Shown: piece after piece, positions 19,203 to 27,597 of the stretch | How positions within the stretch are numbered: position 1 is the stretch's first letter | Layout: each line of letters starts with the position of its first letter | Source: an uncultured Chlorobiaceae bacterium | GTDB taxonomy: Bacteria > Bacteroidota > Chlorobiia > Chlorobiales > Chlorobiaceae | Assembly (NCBI GenBank): GCA_903839405.1 | Contig: CAIMCD010000035.1 | Location: 24,791 to 88,790, forward strand | Length of the DNA: 64,000 nt | Direction: 5' to 3' | Position numbers and translations under genes: made by a program | Notes under the pieces: model-generated | Told to the model about the DNA's origin: nothing | The model's input: only the letters and a program-made list of their open reading frames with translations | Databases searched by the model: none

Positions 19203-19538
19203 ATGTCCCGTTTTATTTCAGCCGCCCTTTGTGCTCTCTTTGTATTTGCAATGAGCGCAACCGATGCCAAAGCGGCCTATAATGCGGCTGCCGGCAAGCC
19301 CATCTACGATACCAACTGCGCCACCTGCCACAAGGATGGCCTGATGAACGCGCCTAAAATTGGCGACAAACCTGCATGGGCACCCCGCATCAAGGGTGGT
19401 CTGGATCTGATGACCATCCATTCAATCAAAGGCTTTCAGGGCAAAAAAGGGATGATGCCTCCAAGAGGCGGCAATATCAAACTGAAAGACGCTGATGTCG
19501 CCAACGCTGTTGCTTATATGGTCCAACTGAGCAAGTAA
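19203..19538 (+). CDS. Cytochrome c-555-type soluble monoheme cytochrome (copy 1)
   Basis: A 111-residue precursor with a signal peptide (about 1-24, cleavage near ATDAKAAY), heme motif CATCH and axial Met in GMMPPRGGN. In green sulfur bacteria, soluble c-555 shuttles electrons from thiosulfate and sulfide oxidation and the cytochrome bc complex to the reaction-center-bound c-551. The ATG is preceded by GGGGAG. It is a close paralog of the next gene, with leader and terminator also shared. Confidence 0.88.
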   Translation: MSRFISAALCALFVFAMSATDAKAAYNAAAGKPIYDTNCATCHKDGLMNAPKIGDKPAWAPRIKGGLDLMTIHSIKGFQGKKGMMPPRGGNIKLKDADVANAVAYMVQLSK

Positions 19539-19565
19539 CCCTTTTGTGCTTCATGACACAGGCAA

Positions 19566-19592
19566 AGGCGGGAGACCATCCCGCTTTTTTTT
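19566..19592 (+). terminator. Rho-independent terminator of cytochrome copy 1
   Basis: The stem GCGGGA/TCCCGC (19568-19573 with 19579-19584) is followed by eight T residues. A closely similar terminator follows copy 2. Confidence 0.88.
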
Positions 19593-19764
19593 CGTTTTGG
19601 ATCTATAAAACATTAAAATTTGCCCGTAGCAAAGCGGCAATTGCAAGGTGATGTATTTGGATTGATGGTCTTAAAATGCTAAAATCAAGGTTTATAACAT
19701 TCCAGTACAACAAAAAGCTACCCGTCCATAACTTTTTAAACTTATTCCAGGGGAGAAAACACCA

Positions 19765-20100
19765 ATGTCTCGTTTTATTTCAGCCGCCCTTTGTGCACTC
19801 TTTGTTTTTGCAATGAGCTCTACCGCTGCCAATGCCGCCTATAATTCAGCTGCAGGCAAAGCCACATACGATTCAAGCTGTGTGACCTGCCACAAGGATG
19901 GCTTGATGGGAGCCCCTAAAACAGGCGATAAAGCCGCATGGGCGCCACGTATAGCTCAGGGCGAGGCTATACTTGTCAGCAAATCAATCAAAGGATTCAC
20001 GGGCAAAAAAGGCATGATGATGCCGAAAGGCGGCAATCCTAAACTTACCGACCAGCAGGTTGGCAACGCTGTCGCCTATATCGTCCAGCAGAGCAAGTAA
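19765..20100 (+). CDS. Cytochrome c-555-type soluble monoheme cytochrome (copy 2)
   Basis: A 111-residue paralog of the previous gene with the same signal peptide start (MSRFISAALCALFVFAMS), heme motif CVTCH and axial Met in GMMMPKGGN. The 20 bases before the start are nearly identical to copy 1, including GGGGAG. The offset between the two starts is 562 bases, marking a tandem duplication that included leader and terminator. Confidence 0.88.
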   Translation: MSRFISAALCALFVFAMSSTAANAAYNSAAGKATYDSSCVTCHKDGLMGAPKTGDKAAWAPRIAQGEAILVSKSIKGFTGKKGMMMPKGGNPKLTDQQVGNAVAYIVQQSK

Positions 20101-20127
20101 CCATTTTGTGCTTCATGAGGCTTTTGA

Positions 20128-20157
20128 AAAGGCGGGACAATCTCCCGCCTTTTTTTT
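20128..20157 (+). terminator. Rho-independent terminator of cytochrome copy 2
   Basis: The stem GGCGGGA/TCCCGCC (20131-20137 with 20143-20149) has a 5-base loop and is followed by eight T residues. Confidence 0.9.
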
Positions 20158-20230
20158 GCATTTTGCATCCATAACCCTGAAAAAAAGCGAGCAGCGGAAG
20201 CAGCAGAGCAACTCTTTTTCGACCATAATC

Positions 20231-20485
20231 ATGCACGACACCCCATACCTTGGCTATGCCGCCGGCATCATCACCACCCTCGCCTTTCTGCCCCAGGCCA
20301 TCAGGATTCTCAGAACCCGCCAGACCCGCGACATCAGCCTCATCTGGGCAGTTGCCATAAACGTCGGCACCATGCTCTGGCTTCTCTACGGCATAGAGAG
20401 AGGTGATTGGCCAATGATTGGCGCCAACACCATTTCACTGCTGCTGCTCATGACCATCCTTTTCCTCAAACTACGCTACCGGTAA
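20231..20485 (+). CDS. SemiSWEET-type PQ-loop transporter
   Basis: An 84-residue protein with three membrane helices and the PQ motif in LAFLPQAIRILRTRQT, followed by DISLIWAVAINVGTMLWLLY. SemiSWEETs dimerise to form a sugar (usually sucrose/glucose) facilitator in the inner membrane. The start at ATG 20231 gives the usual length. It is located between the cytochromes and proC without obvious functional link. Confidence 0.85.
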   Translation: MHDTPYLGYAAGIITTLAFLPQAIRILRTRQTRDISLIWAVAINVGTMLWLLYGIERGDWPMIGANTISLLLLMTILFLKLRYR

Positions 20486-20581
20486 GCGAGGGGGAGGTTG
20501 CACTGGAATGGAAAATCCTTTAAAATATTGTACTATCTCCTATATCCAGAGCAACCTCTATACACCACCATTTGTTTTACC

Positions 20582-21382
20582 ATGAACACTCTTCATATCG
20601 GCTTTGTAGGAACAGGCAGAATTGCCCGGGCGCTTATTGCAGGACTCAGTAACCGTCAGCATACGGTGATTTCAGGCTTTGACAAGGAACCCACCGCTCT
20701 TTCTTCCATTTCGGCCGACTATCCCGTTCAACCCTGCTTGTCGGCTGAAGAGGTTGCAAAAAAATCACAGGTCATCATTCTTGCCGTCAAACCATACCAG
20801 ATTGCAGAGGTACTCGGTGAGCTGCGCCCCTCGCTCAGCTCCACACACCTCCTCATCAGCGTGGCAGCCGGAATTTCCTCAGAGTTTATCAGGAACCATG
20901 CCATCGAAGAGCTGAAAGTGATAAGGGTTATGCCCAATACTCCCGCCTTCGTGGGTGAAGGAATGACCGCAATCAGTAGGGGTAAAATGGCTTCGGATGA
21001 AGATCTGGCCGTTGCCTCAGACCTCTTCAGCGCCATAGGGAGGGTAACAACTCTTGAAGAGTCGCAGATGGATGCCGCAACTGCCCTCTCGGGAAGTGGC
21101 CCGGCCTATATGTTCCATATTCTGGACTCTTTGGCCGAAGGCGGAGTGCAGTGTGGCTTAACGCCGAAGGAGGCCCTGCTCCTCGGTGCACAAACCATGC
21201 TCGGGGCAGCAAAAATGGTGCTTTCCAGCGAGAAAACTCCCGAAGAGCTTCGTCGGGAGGTCACCACACCAGGCGGCACAACTGAGGCCGGGCTGAGGGT
21301 TATGGATGAAAAAAATATTCGCCAGATCCTGATTGAAACCGTAGCCGCGGCGGCGACTCGCTCCAGAGAACTTATGAAATAA
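20582..21382 (+). CDS. proC: Pyrroline-5-carboxylate reductase
   Basis: Last step of proline synthesis, NAD(P)H-dependent. The Rossmann motif IGFVGTGRIARALIAGL starts at the N-terminus; VMPNTPAFVGEGMTAI and the C-terminal signature (PGGTTEAGLRVM) are intact. It has 266 residues. The ATG at 20582 is set by family length. The batD-like gene follows within seven bases, so they are probably co-transcribed. Confidence 0.95.
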   Translation: MNTLHIGFVGTGRIARALIAGLSNRQHTVISGFDKEPTALSSISADYPVQPCLSAEEVAKKSQVIILAVKPYQIAEVLGELRPSLSSTHLLISVAAGISSEFIRNHAIEELKVIRVMPNTPAFVGEGMTAISRGKMASDEDLAVASDLFSAIGRVTTLEESQMDAATALSGSGPAYMFHILDSLAEGGVQCGLTPKEALLLGAQTMLGAAKMVLSSEKTPEELRREVTTPGGTTEAGLRVMDEKNIRQILIETVAAAATRSRELMK

Positions 21383-21388
21383 GTGGTT

Positions 21389-22729
21389 ATGGCAGCCTCT
21401 GCCCGTTACTGGTACCGCGTTTTTTGTCTCTTCATGATGGCGATGCTCTCACCTTTCTCCATCGCCGGAGCGACAGAAAAGCCGGAACAAAAACCCTTCC
21501 TTGCTTCCTCGATAAGCAGCACTACTCCCTTTGTAGGTCAGGAGATCCTCTTGACCTACACCCTTTACTTCCGTGATGTTGCGCCGAAAATAGTCCGCGA
21601 AAACTCCCCCTCCCTTCAGGGCCTCTGGGCAAAGGAGAGCGGGCAGGAGCGCTATATCCACAGTACGCAGGCAGAGGTTCAGGGCATAGCCTTCCGAAGG
21701 GCTGTGGTCAGGCAGTTCAGGGTGGTGCCGATAAAAAGCGGCAACTTCACGGTAGCAGGATACCGTATGCTCTGCAGTACAGCGCAGCAAAAGATGGGTG
21801 CAAATGGAGAGGAGCTGCATGAGCTGAATCAAGAGCTTACAGCACCCGGCATCACCATCTCAGCCCGTGCGCTGCCTGAACCGGTGCCAGAAGGATTTTC
21901 CGGTGCTGTCGGCACCTTTACACTGGCACTTCTGGCGGACAAACCAACCCTCAAAGTCGGAGAGCCGATTACGGTAAAGCTGGTGTTGAATGGCCAGGGA
22001 AGCCTCTTTACCTTGGCGCTGCCCAAGCTGCACCTCCCGGAGAGCTTCCGCCAAAACCCTCCGCAAAGAACCACAACCCTGAACAAAGAGTCAGAAACCA
22101 CATCAGGTTCAGTAACCGAAACCGTTGTGGCCTGGCCCCAATCGGCGGGTGAGTATCACCTTCCCGCACTCTCTCTGCTGCTCTTCAATCCTGAAACCAA
22201 GCAGTTCAGCACCATTCATACCCAACCACTCACCTTACAGGTTGAGGCTGCCGCACACACCGCCAGAGAAAACGATGGAACCACAAAGAGTAGTGAAACC
22301 GAAAAAAACGAGACTCTTTCGCCACTCATCACCCCCACCGCAATCGCGCTCTTCCTGCTCCTGGTGGCTGGAGCAACTTTTCTCGCCTTGAAAATACACA
22401 GGAGCAACACGAAAAAAAGCAAACTCCAGACCGGGCAACATGCGGAAGAGGGAGAATCGGCCGGAAACCTGAAACGACAACTCCTCTCCATGCTTGAAGA
22501 GTCCGGCATCAACACTCCGGGAAGCCTGACCAGAAAGGAGCTCAACCATGCGCTGCTGAAGAGTGACCTCCCGGCTGAGCTCCGCTCGGAAATCCCGGCA
22601 CTGCTTGACGCACTCGATCGTCTCCTCTACTCTCCCTTTGGTGCAAAAGAGTCAAAAACCCCTGATCAAATCACGGCAAGGTGCAAGGCCCTCATGAAAA
22701 CCATGAAAAGCGACATGCTCTCCCGCTGA
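21389..22729 (+). CDS. BatD-like oxygen tolerance protein
   Basis: A 446-residue protein with a signal peptide (about 8-28), extracytoplasmic beta domains (STTPFVGQEILLTYTLYF and a second repeat at FTLALLADKPTLKVGEPITV), one membrane helix (about 310-332) and a cytoplasmic helical tail. This is the BatD architecture. A GTG at 21383 is an alternative start. It directly follows proC. It is the full-size counterpart to the shorter protein at 9225-10175. Confidence 0.75.
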   Translation: MAASARYWYRVFCLFMMAMLSPFSIAGATEKPEQKPFLASSISSTTPFVGQEILLTYTLYFRDVAPKIVRENSPSLQGLWAKESGQERYIHSTQAEVQGIAFRRAVVRQFRVVPIKSGNFTVAGYRMLCSTAQQKMGANGEELHELNQELTAPGITISARALPEPVPEGFSGAVGTFTLALLADKPTLKVGEPITVKLVLNGQGSLFTLALPKLHLPESFRQNPPQRTTTLNKESETTSGSVTETVVAWPQSAGEYHLPALSLLLFNPETKQFSTIHTQPLTLQVEAAAHTARENDGTTKSSETEKNETLSPLITPTAIALFLLLVAGATFLALKIHRSNTKKSKLQTGQHAEEGESAGNLKRQLLSMLEESGINTPGSLTRKELNHALLKSDLPAELRSEIPALLDALDRLLYSPFGAKESKTPDQITARCKALMKTMKSDMLSR

Positions 22730-22749
22730 AAGAGAGCATGGCCAATACT

Positions 22750-23976
22750 TTACAGGAAGCCTGACCAGGGAAAGAGTGTGCAGAGTATCTCCGAACCGGC
22801 AGGAAGCGGCTCCCGAGAGGGTTCGGCTTCAAGCAGAGCGTTTGAGCCGATGAGCGAGGTAAGCATATGGGATTCAACCTGTTCTGATATCCTGCACCGC
22901 AGACGCCCCTCTTCAGGGTAGAGATGACCGGGAAGAAAACGGTAACGCTTTTTATCGGAAGGAAATGGTTCAGCAAGTATTGCCCGGAGTTTGGCTGGAG
23001 CCGCTCTCCCCTGAAGGGCTGAGAGAGCCGGAATGCAATACTCCACAAAACAGACCAGGGCCGAAACCGGACTGCCTGGCAGGGAAAAAACCGGAATACC
23101 GCTTTCGCTGCAACCGAAGTAGAGCGGTTTGCCGGGCTTTTGGGCAACACTCCAGAACTTCTTTTGCACACCAAGTACCGCAAGTTCCTGCTGAACAAAG
23201 TCATACGCTCCGGTAGAGATTCCTCCCACGGTAATGAGCAGATCGCACGCCTCAAGCAACCCGACAAGTTCGGCATGCAAGGAGTCGCGGGTGTCTGGTG
23301 CAGCAGAAAGAGCGACCGGCTCTATACCAACTGAACGGCAGGCCGCTTCAAGCATAAAAAGGTTACTGTTATAAATCTCGGCTCCCGAAACCGCTTCACC
23401 GGGCATACGAAGTTCATCGCCCACGGTAAGCATGGCAACACGGGGTTTACGGTATACTTCGGCGGACGACAAACCGAATGAGGCAAGCAGTGCAATTTCA
23501 GGGAGAGAGAGTATGTCGCCTTTATGAAGGAGCACCTCCCCCGGCTTCACCTCCTCGCCGCTGTGGCGGACATTCGCCCCCTTTTGCACGGGGCGGTAGA
23601 TCTCAACAAATGCCGAACCAAAACCACTGGTATTTTCAAACGCCACAACAGTATCGGCCCCTTCCGGCAACGGTGCCCCGGTCATGATCTCGGCAGAGCA
23701 GCCAGAAACAACCCGCATGGTTGAGGAGCGACCGGCGGGAATGATCTGGGTGACATGCAGCAACACCGGAGAGTCAACCGAAGCATGGCTGATATCATCC
23801 CACCGCACGGCAAAACCATCCATTGCGGCATTGGTGAAACGCGGCAAGGCAAACGGAGCCTCCACATCACGGGCAAGCACCATGCCCTGAAGATGACGAA
23901 GCAACTGCTCCTCAATTCCTGGTGCGGGAAGCGATTCCTGAATGAGGCGGTGGGCCTCCTGAACGGTTATCATCAT
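22750..23976 (-). CDS. moeA: Molybdopterin molybdenumtransferase MoeA
   Basis: Inserts molybdate into adenylated molybdopterin for molybdenum cofactor synthesis. The 408 residues hold PRFTNAAMDGFAVR near residue 45, the MoCF-biosynthesis domain with GGISTGAYDFVQ, the loop SLPGSPVSALVCF, and the C-terminal beta barrel. It ends convergently with BatD, with only about 20 bases between stops. It follows the sensor-domain gene by 11 bases. Confidence 0.93.
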   Translation of the reverse strand: MMITVQEAHRLIQESLPAPGIEEQLLRHLQGMVLARDVEAPFALPRFTNAAMDGFAVRWDDISHASVDSPVLLHVTQIIPAGRSSTMRVVSGCSAEIMTGAPLPEGADTVVAFENTSGFGSAFVEIYRPVQKGANVRHSGEEVKPGEVLLHKGDILSLPEIALLASFGLSSAEVYRKPRVAMLTVGDELRMPGEAVSGAEIYNSNLFMLEAACRSVGIEPVALSAAPDTRDSLHAELVGLLEACDLLITVGGISTGAYDFVQQELAVLGVQKKFWSVAQKPGKPLYFGCSESGIPVFSLPGSPVSALVCFVEYCIPALSALQGRAAPAKLRAILAEPFPSDKKRYRFLPGHLYPEEGRLRCRISEQVESHMLTSLIGSNALLEAEPSREPLPAGSEILCTLFPWSGFL

Positions 23977-23987
23977 GAGTGACGCTC

Positions 23988-24503
23988 TTATTGAACCACA
24001 ATCCAGTGCTTGAACCCTTCAAAAATCTTGTCGAACACCCCTTCATCACGACTTGCTGAGAGAGCGCCCCCGTGGCTCTCATGACCGACAAGGGTAAAAT
24101 AAATGGCCTTGTCGTAAAAGTAGTTCAACTGATGGGAAAATTCGATGGCACGGTTCAGGTCGATCCCTTCGGTAATAATGCCTTCATCAAGAATGTAGTT
24201 CCAGAGCAGATCCCGTTCAAGCATAAGCGAATAGACCATCTCTGCGGCCTTGATGCCCGATTTCGCCCACTGCAGACCAATGTCACAGAACTCTTGGGCA
24301 ATATCCCGGTCGCGCCCCTCGTTTTTGCCAACCCACTCGCCAAGCTTTCTGAAGCGGCTGTAGACACTGTCATGAAGAATCTCCCGGGAGAGCTTGCCAT
24401 ATCCCGCAGTCAGGGAGTTGGATCGGACACTCTCGACCCACAGCAGGGAGAGGGATTCCGCATGGTCTTCAACAAGACGGATGAAGCGATTGATAAGCAG
24501 CAT
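23988..24503 (-). CDS. Helical sensor-domain protein (RsbRD_N-like), unknown function
   Basis: A 171-residue all-helical soluble protein. The pattern WVESVRSNSLTAGYGKLSR followed by helices with aromatic residues recalls the N-terminal sensor domain found in RsbRD and some histidine kinases, but this is a weak resemblance. No kinase or STAS domain follows. It lies just upstream of moeA on the same strand and is probably co-transcribed. Confidence 0.5.
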   Translation of the reverse strand: MLLINRFIRLVEDHAESLSLLWVESVRSNSLTAGYGKLSREILHDSVYSRFRKLGEWVGKNEGRDRDIAQEFCDIGLQWAKSGIKAAEMVYSLMLERDLLWNYILDEGIITEGIDLNRAIEFSHQLNYFYDKAIYFTLVGHESHGGALSASRDEGVFDKIFEGFKHWIVVQ

Positions 24504-24595
24504 GGTAAAGAAGATTTATAATCAATGGAGTTCTTCACTACCGTAAAATTACAAATCTTCTTCAAAGAGTACAAAGAAAACCGCATACTCCCACT

Positions 24596-24619
24596 TCTCC
24601 TCCAACTGAACGGAGGAGA
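24596..24619 (-). terminator. Perfect hairpin after the basic hypothetical gene
   Basis: Arms 24596-24603 and 24612-24619 form an 8-bp perfect stem with an 8-base loop, about 45 bases past the stop of the 24991-24662 gene. It is followed on the minus strand by a T-rich but interrupted stretch. Confidence 0.4.
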
Positions 24620-24661
24620 GGACAGTGCTGGTGACGGAAGAGCACTCTCGGCCAAAGCCGC

Positions 24662-24991
24662 TTATGCGCTACGCTTGCCGGAAGTAAAGCGGGAAACCTT
24701 GGACGGCGGCTTCCTTTTCGGTTTTCTTTTCTGCAGTTTGTTTCCGTCGGCACTTTTCGCAACGGAATAGATACCCGGACCGTTCACACCAAAAAGGTCT
24801 GAACCGCTCTGATTTCTGCTTTTGTTAAACCGGTTTTTGCGATACTTCTTTTCAAGGTCAGCGTACGGACTGGGCGGGTCTGGAGAGGTATTGTGGTTAT
24901 TAAAATTCGGTTCGTCAATGACCTCATCTTCATCATCCAAAACCACGTCGGGATGAACGTTTTTAAGCAACTTTTTTCTGTTTATGTTCAC
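24662..24991 (-). CDS. Basic, low-complexity hypothetical protein
   Basis: A 109-residue protein with an acidic patch (about 18-28, DDEDEVIDE) and a strongly basic C-terminus (KLQKRKPKRKPPSKV). It looks largely disordered and could bind nucleic acid or polyanions. The first codon is GTG and has no clear ribosome binding site. It is not recognised; it resembles lineage-restricted proteins of green sulfur bacteria. Confidence 0.5.
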   Translation of the reverse strand: MNINRKKLLKNVHPDVVLDDEDEVIDEPNFNNHNTSPDPPSPYADLEKKYRKNRFNKSRNQSGSDLFGVNGPGIYSVAKSADGNKLQKRKPKRKPPSKVSRFTSGKRSA

Positions 24992-25184
24992 GAATCGCGA
25001 GCATTCTTATTTACTCAGGATTATTACTGAAGGGAATTTAATTTACAATTTTAGCAGCAAAATGCAAGCGCTACCGTTATTGATTTGCTGCATAGGAAGT
25101 TTCATGGAAAGTTTTTGCATTGTTTGTTGCCAGTTAAGTATTAAATTTTAAAAACTTCATAACAAATAAACCGGAGCACTATCA

Positions 25185-25355
25185 ATGGACATTCGCCGCT
25201 GGATTCTGGCTTTTCTTCTTCCTCCTGCCGCAGTCATGAACAAGGAAGCCGGCACCATCATGCTGACCGGACTGCTTACGCTGCTTGGCTGGGCACCGGG
25301 TGTTGTTGCCGCACTCTTCATGATCATCCAGGAAAAGCGCAAAACAGTCGCCTGA
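25185..25355 (+). CDS. YqaE/Pmp3-family small membrane protein
   Basis: A 56-residue protein with two membrane helices. The sequence RRWILAFLLPPAAV and the motif LTLLGWAPGVVAALFMI match the Pmp3 family, in which PP and GW(l/i)PG(v/i) are conserved. CCGGAG lies eight bases before the ATG. Pmp3 homologs are stress- or salt-related in fungi and plants; bacterial function is unclear. A structured intergenic element and uspA follow. Confidence 0.85.
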   Translation: MDIRRWILAFLLPPAAVMNKEAGTIMLTGLLTLLGWAPGVVAALFMIIQEKRKTVA

Positions 25356-25385
25356 TAGTTTTTTTCGAGGGATCCACTGCACCTC

Positions 25386-25513
25386 TTTTCTCTCTTGCAA
25401 TCGCAGCCCTGCAGATTAACCGTTTTCAGGAGAAGAGAGAATTCTCTCTTTGGTTGCCTCCTTGCGGCAGAAGTGCCGCAGGCTTCAGGGCTTTGGATTG
25501 CAAAGAGAGAGGC
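25386..25513 (+). ncRNA. Multi-hairpin intergenic element between the Pmp3 gene and uspA
   Basis: An outer stem pairs CTCTCTTGCAATC (25389-25401) with GATTGCAAAGAGAG (25496-25509) with one bulge, then AGCCCTG pairs with CAGGGCT (25405-25411 with 25486-25492). Inside are a perfect palindrome AAGAGAGAATTCTCTCTT (25433-25450) and a perfect 7-bp hairpin, TGCGGCA-GAAG-TGCCGCA (25463-25480). It could be a leader of uspA, a small RNA or a repeat element. Confidence 0.5.
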
Positions 25514-25622
25514 AATAACAACTCTCCGGAGCAAACACTATGGAGAAGACACTGTTTCACCCTGTTGAAATCGCATTCTGCGGCTATTACAAGCATGGCT
25601 GCCATCAAAAAGTAAGCCACTC

Positions 25623-26069
25623 ATGAAACTGCTCGTTGCTATCGACCTCTCGGAACAATCCCGAAAAATCATCGACGAAGCCCAAAAGCTTGCCAAACGC
25701 CTGCAGGCAACGGTCGTGCTGCTCCATGTCATTGCGCCCGCCTCACCCGCCATTGAGCTGCCATCAGATGAAGAGATAGTGCATTTGCCGGATATAGAGC
25801 CGGATGATGAGGGAGGCCGAGAGTCGATACAACTGCAGAGCTTGGCAAAACAACTGCAGGAAGATGGGATCGAGACCTCCGTCGCCATCGTGCACCATGA
25901 GGAGGCTCTGGCAATTATCGGTGAAAGTGAGAAACAGCAGGCTGACCTGATCATGCTTGGTTCCCACGGACACGGGGCGCTCTTCCATCTGCTTGTCGGC
26001 AGCGTTTCTGAAGGGGTTATCCGGCGCTCCACCTGCCCGGTCATTATTGTGCCGTTAAAGAGGCCTTGA
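25623..26069 (+). CDS. Universal stress protein UspA family
   Basis: A 148-residue single-domain Usp. MKLLVAIDLSEQS opens the fold and the ATP-binding motif G-2x-G-9x-G-S is present in GSHGHGALFHLLVGSVSEGV, so it is likely an ATP-binding type. Its 3' end overlaps the convergent permease gene by 26 bases. The long structured leader upstream suggests post-transcriptional control. Confidence 0.9.
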   Translation: MKLLVAIDLSEQSRKIIDEAQKLAKRLQATVVLLHVIAPASPAIELPSDEEIVHLPDIEPDDEGGRESIQLQSLAKQLQEDGIETSVAIVHHEEALAIIGESEKQQADLIMLGSHGHGALFHLLVGSVSEGVIRRSTCPVIIVPLKRP

Positions 26070-26865
26070 CAAAGCGCACCAGATGCACCAGAAAAAAGAC
26101 AAGGCCCGAAACAACAATAATCGTGGCTCCGGAGGCAAGATCAAAGAGGCAGGAGAGCCAGAGCCCCGAGAGGCTGAAGAGAGCTGAAAGCACCACCGAA
26201 AGCACCATCATACCCGGCAGGGTACGGCTGAAGAGGCGGGCAATGGCCGCAGGAATGGTCAGGAGAGCGATCACCATCACAATGCCCACAACCCGCATCA
26301 TGATCACAACGGTCAGGGCAATCAAGCAGAGCAGCAGCAGGTAGAGGAGGGTGGTCTTCACGCCCGAAACAAGCGCATACTCCTCGTCAAACGAAAGGGC
26401 CAGAAACTCCTTGCTGAGCAGCCAGACCACGAGCACAATCACCAGATCCAGCAACACAATCATCCAAAGATCCGAGGTCGGTACGGTCAGGATATTGCCA
26501 AAGAGATAGCTGAAGAGGTCAGGAGCATAGCCGGGTTTAAGTCCGATAAAAATAACCCCGACGGCCATGCCGATCGCCCAGAAGGTGCCGATGGCGGTAT
26601 CTTCTGCCACATTGCCCTTTTTACTCAAGAGGCCGATACCAAGTGCCGCAAGAAGCGAGAAAGGAATAACGCCAAGGAGTGGATTGATGCCGAGGTAGTA
26701 GCCAAGCCCGATGCCGCCAAATGCGGTATGAGCGATACCGCCGCTGATAAAGCCAATCCTCTTGACCACAACATAGGTGCCGATAATGCCGCAAGCTACG
26801 CTGGAAAGCAGCGCGGCAAGCAGCGCATTACGCATAAAATCGAAAGCAAAAATCTCGGGAAACAT
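26044..26865 (-). CDS. Zinc/manganese ABC transporter permease (ZnuB/MntB type)
   Basis: A 273-residue integral membrane protein of the ABC-3 family with about eight helices; GIIGTYVVVKRIGFISGGIA and HTAFGGIGLGYYLG are the typical N-terminal motifs. Last gene of the fur-SBP-ATPase-permease operon. Metal specificity (Zn versus Mn) is not clear from the sequence; the regulator suggests zinc. Confidence 0.9.
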   Translation of the reverse strand: MFPEIFAFDFMRNALLAALLSSVACGIIGTYVVVKRIGFISGGIAHTAFGGIGLGYYLGINPLLGVIPFSLLAALGIGLLSKKGNVAEDTAIGTFWAIGMAVGVIFIGLKPGYAPDLFSYLFGNILTVPTSDLWMIVLLDLVIVLVVWLLSKEFLALSFDEEYALVSGVKTTLLYLLLLCLIALTVVIMMRVVGIVMVIALLTIPAAIARLFSRTLPGMMVLSVVLSALFSLSGLWLSCLFDLASGATIIVVSGLVFFLVHLVRFVKASLTAQ

Positions 26866-26892
26866 GGCATTACCTTTCGGGTTTGGTTCGAT

Positions 26893-27597
26893 TTACAAGG
26901 AGTTTGGAAACAAAGCTCCCTCCGGCCGATAAACCGAAGAGAGATCGTGGCGCTCCAGCGTGACATTCAGCTCAACAATGCTCTCGACATAACGACTTAT
27001 GGTTGAGGTATCGTGGCTGACCAGAATAATGGTGAGCTTTTTTTTCAGCCGCTCCAGCAGATCGTAGATCGAGCTTTTCATTTGGGGATCAATGCTGGCC
27101 GTTGGTTCATCGAGCAGCAGCAACTCCGGCTCTCCGGCAAGAGCGCGGGCAATGAGGGCCCGCTGCAGCTCCCCTCCGGAGAGCGAACCGATACGGTGCT
27201 CGCTGAGTCGCTCCAGACCGGCGAGCTGCATCGCCTCATCACTTTTCTGGCGATCAAGCGGGTTATAGTGCTGAAACAGTTTTTTTTTCGATAGCCGACC
27301 CATCATCACCAGGTCGCGCACGCTGATGGGAAACTCCCGGTCAAAAAACAACCGTTGCGGTACATAGCCAATACGCCCCGGTGAACGGCCCGGCGGCAAG
27401 CCAAAAACACGCACGCTGCCCGACGAAGGGCTCTGAAGCCCCAGAATTGTCCGAAGAAAGGTTGTCTTGCCTCCGCCATTAGGACCGATGATGCCTAAAA
27501 AATCCCCCTCCAAAACCTGCAGTGTCACCCCCTCAAGCACCTTCATACCACCAAGGGTGACTGAAAGCTGCTCACATTGAACAAGTACACTCTTCAT
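26893..27597 (-). CDS. Zinc/manganese ABC transporter ATP-binding protein (ZnuC/MntC type)
   Basis: A 234-residue ABC ATPase with Walker A GPNGGGKTT, signature LSGGELQRALIARAL, Walker B LLLLDEPTASID and a switch His (SHD). The stop is 27 bases from the permease start and the start overlaps the binding-protein stop by four bases (ATGA type). Powers metal uptake with the adjoining permease. Confidence 0.92.
   Translation of the reverse strand: MKSVLVQCEQLSVTLGGMKVLEGVTLQVLEGDFLGIIGPNGGGKTTFLRTILGLQSPSSGSVRVFGLPPGRSPGRIGYVPQRLFFDREFPISVRDLVMMGRLSKKKLFQHYNPLDRQKSDEAMQLAGLERLSEHRIGSLSGGELQRALIARALAGEPELLLLDEPTASIDPQMKSSIYDLLERLKKKLTIILVSHDTSTISRYVESIVELNVTLERHDLSSVYRPEGALFPNSL

Larger units (their letters stand above)
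19063..20157 (+). repeat. Tandem duplication of a cytochrome transcription unit
   Basis: Two units (about 19063-19592 and about 19628-20157) match in order: a shared upstream string beginning near AGCAGCAATTGCAAGG or AGCGGCAATTGCAAGG, a common CCAGGGGAGAAAAC before the start codon, the coding region, the string TTTTGTGCTTCATGA after the stop, and a GC-hairpin terminator. Divergence is visible throughout, so the duplication is not recent. Confidence 0.8.

Noticed and set aside
24525..24770. Open frame of 81 codons with a hydrophobic end on the plus strand
   Set aside because: It is antisense to the basic hypothetical gene and crosses a hairpin; the hydrophobic end mirrors the lysine-rich codons of the other strand.
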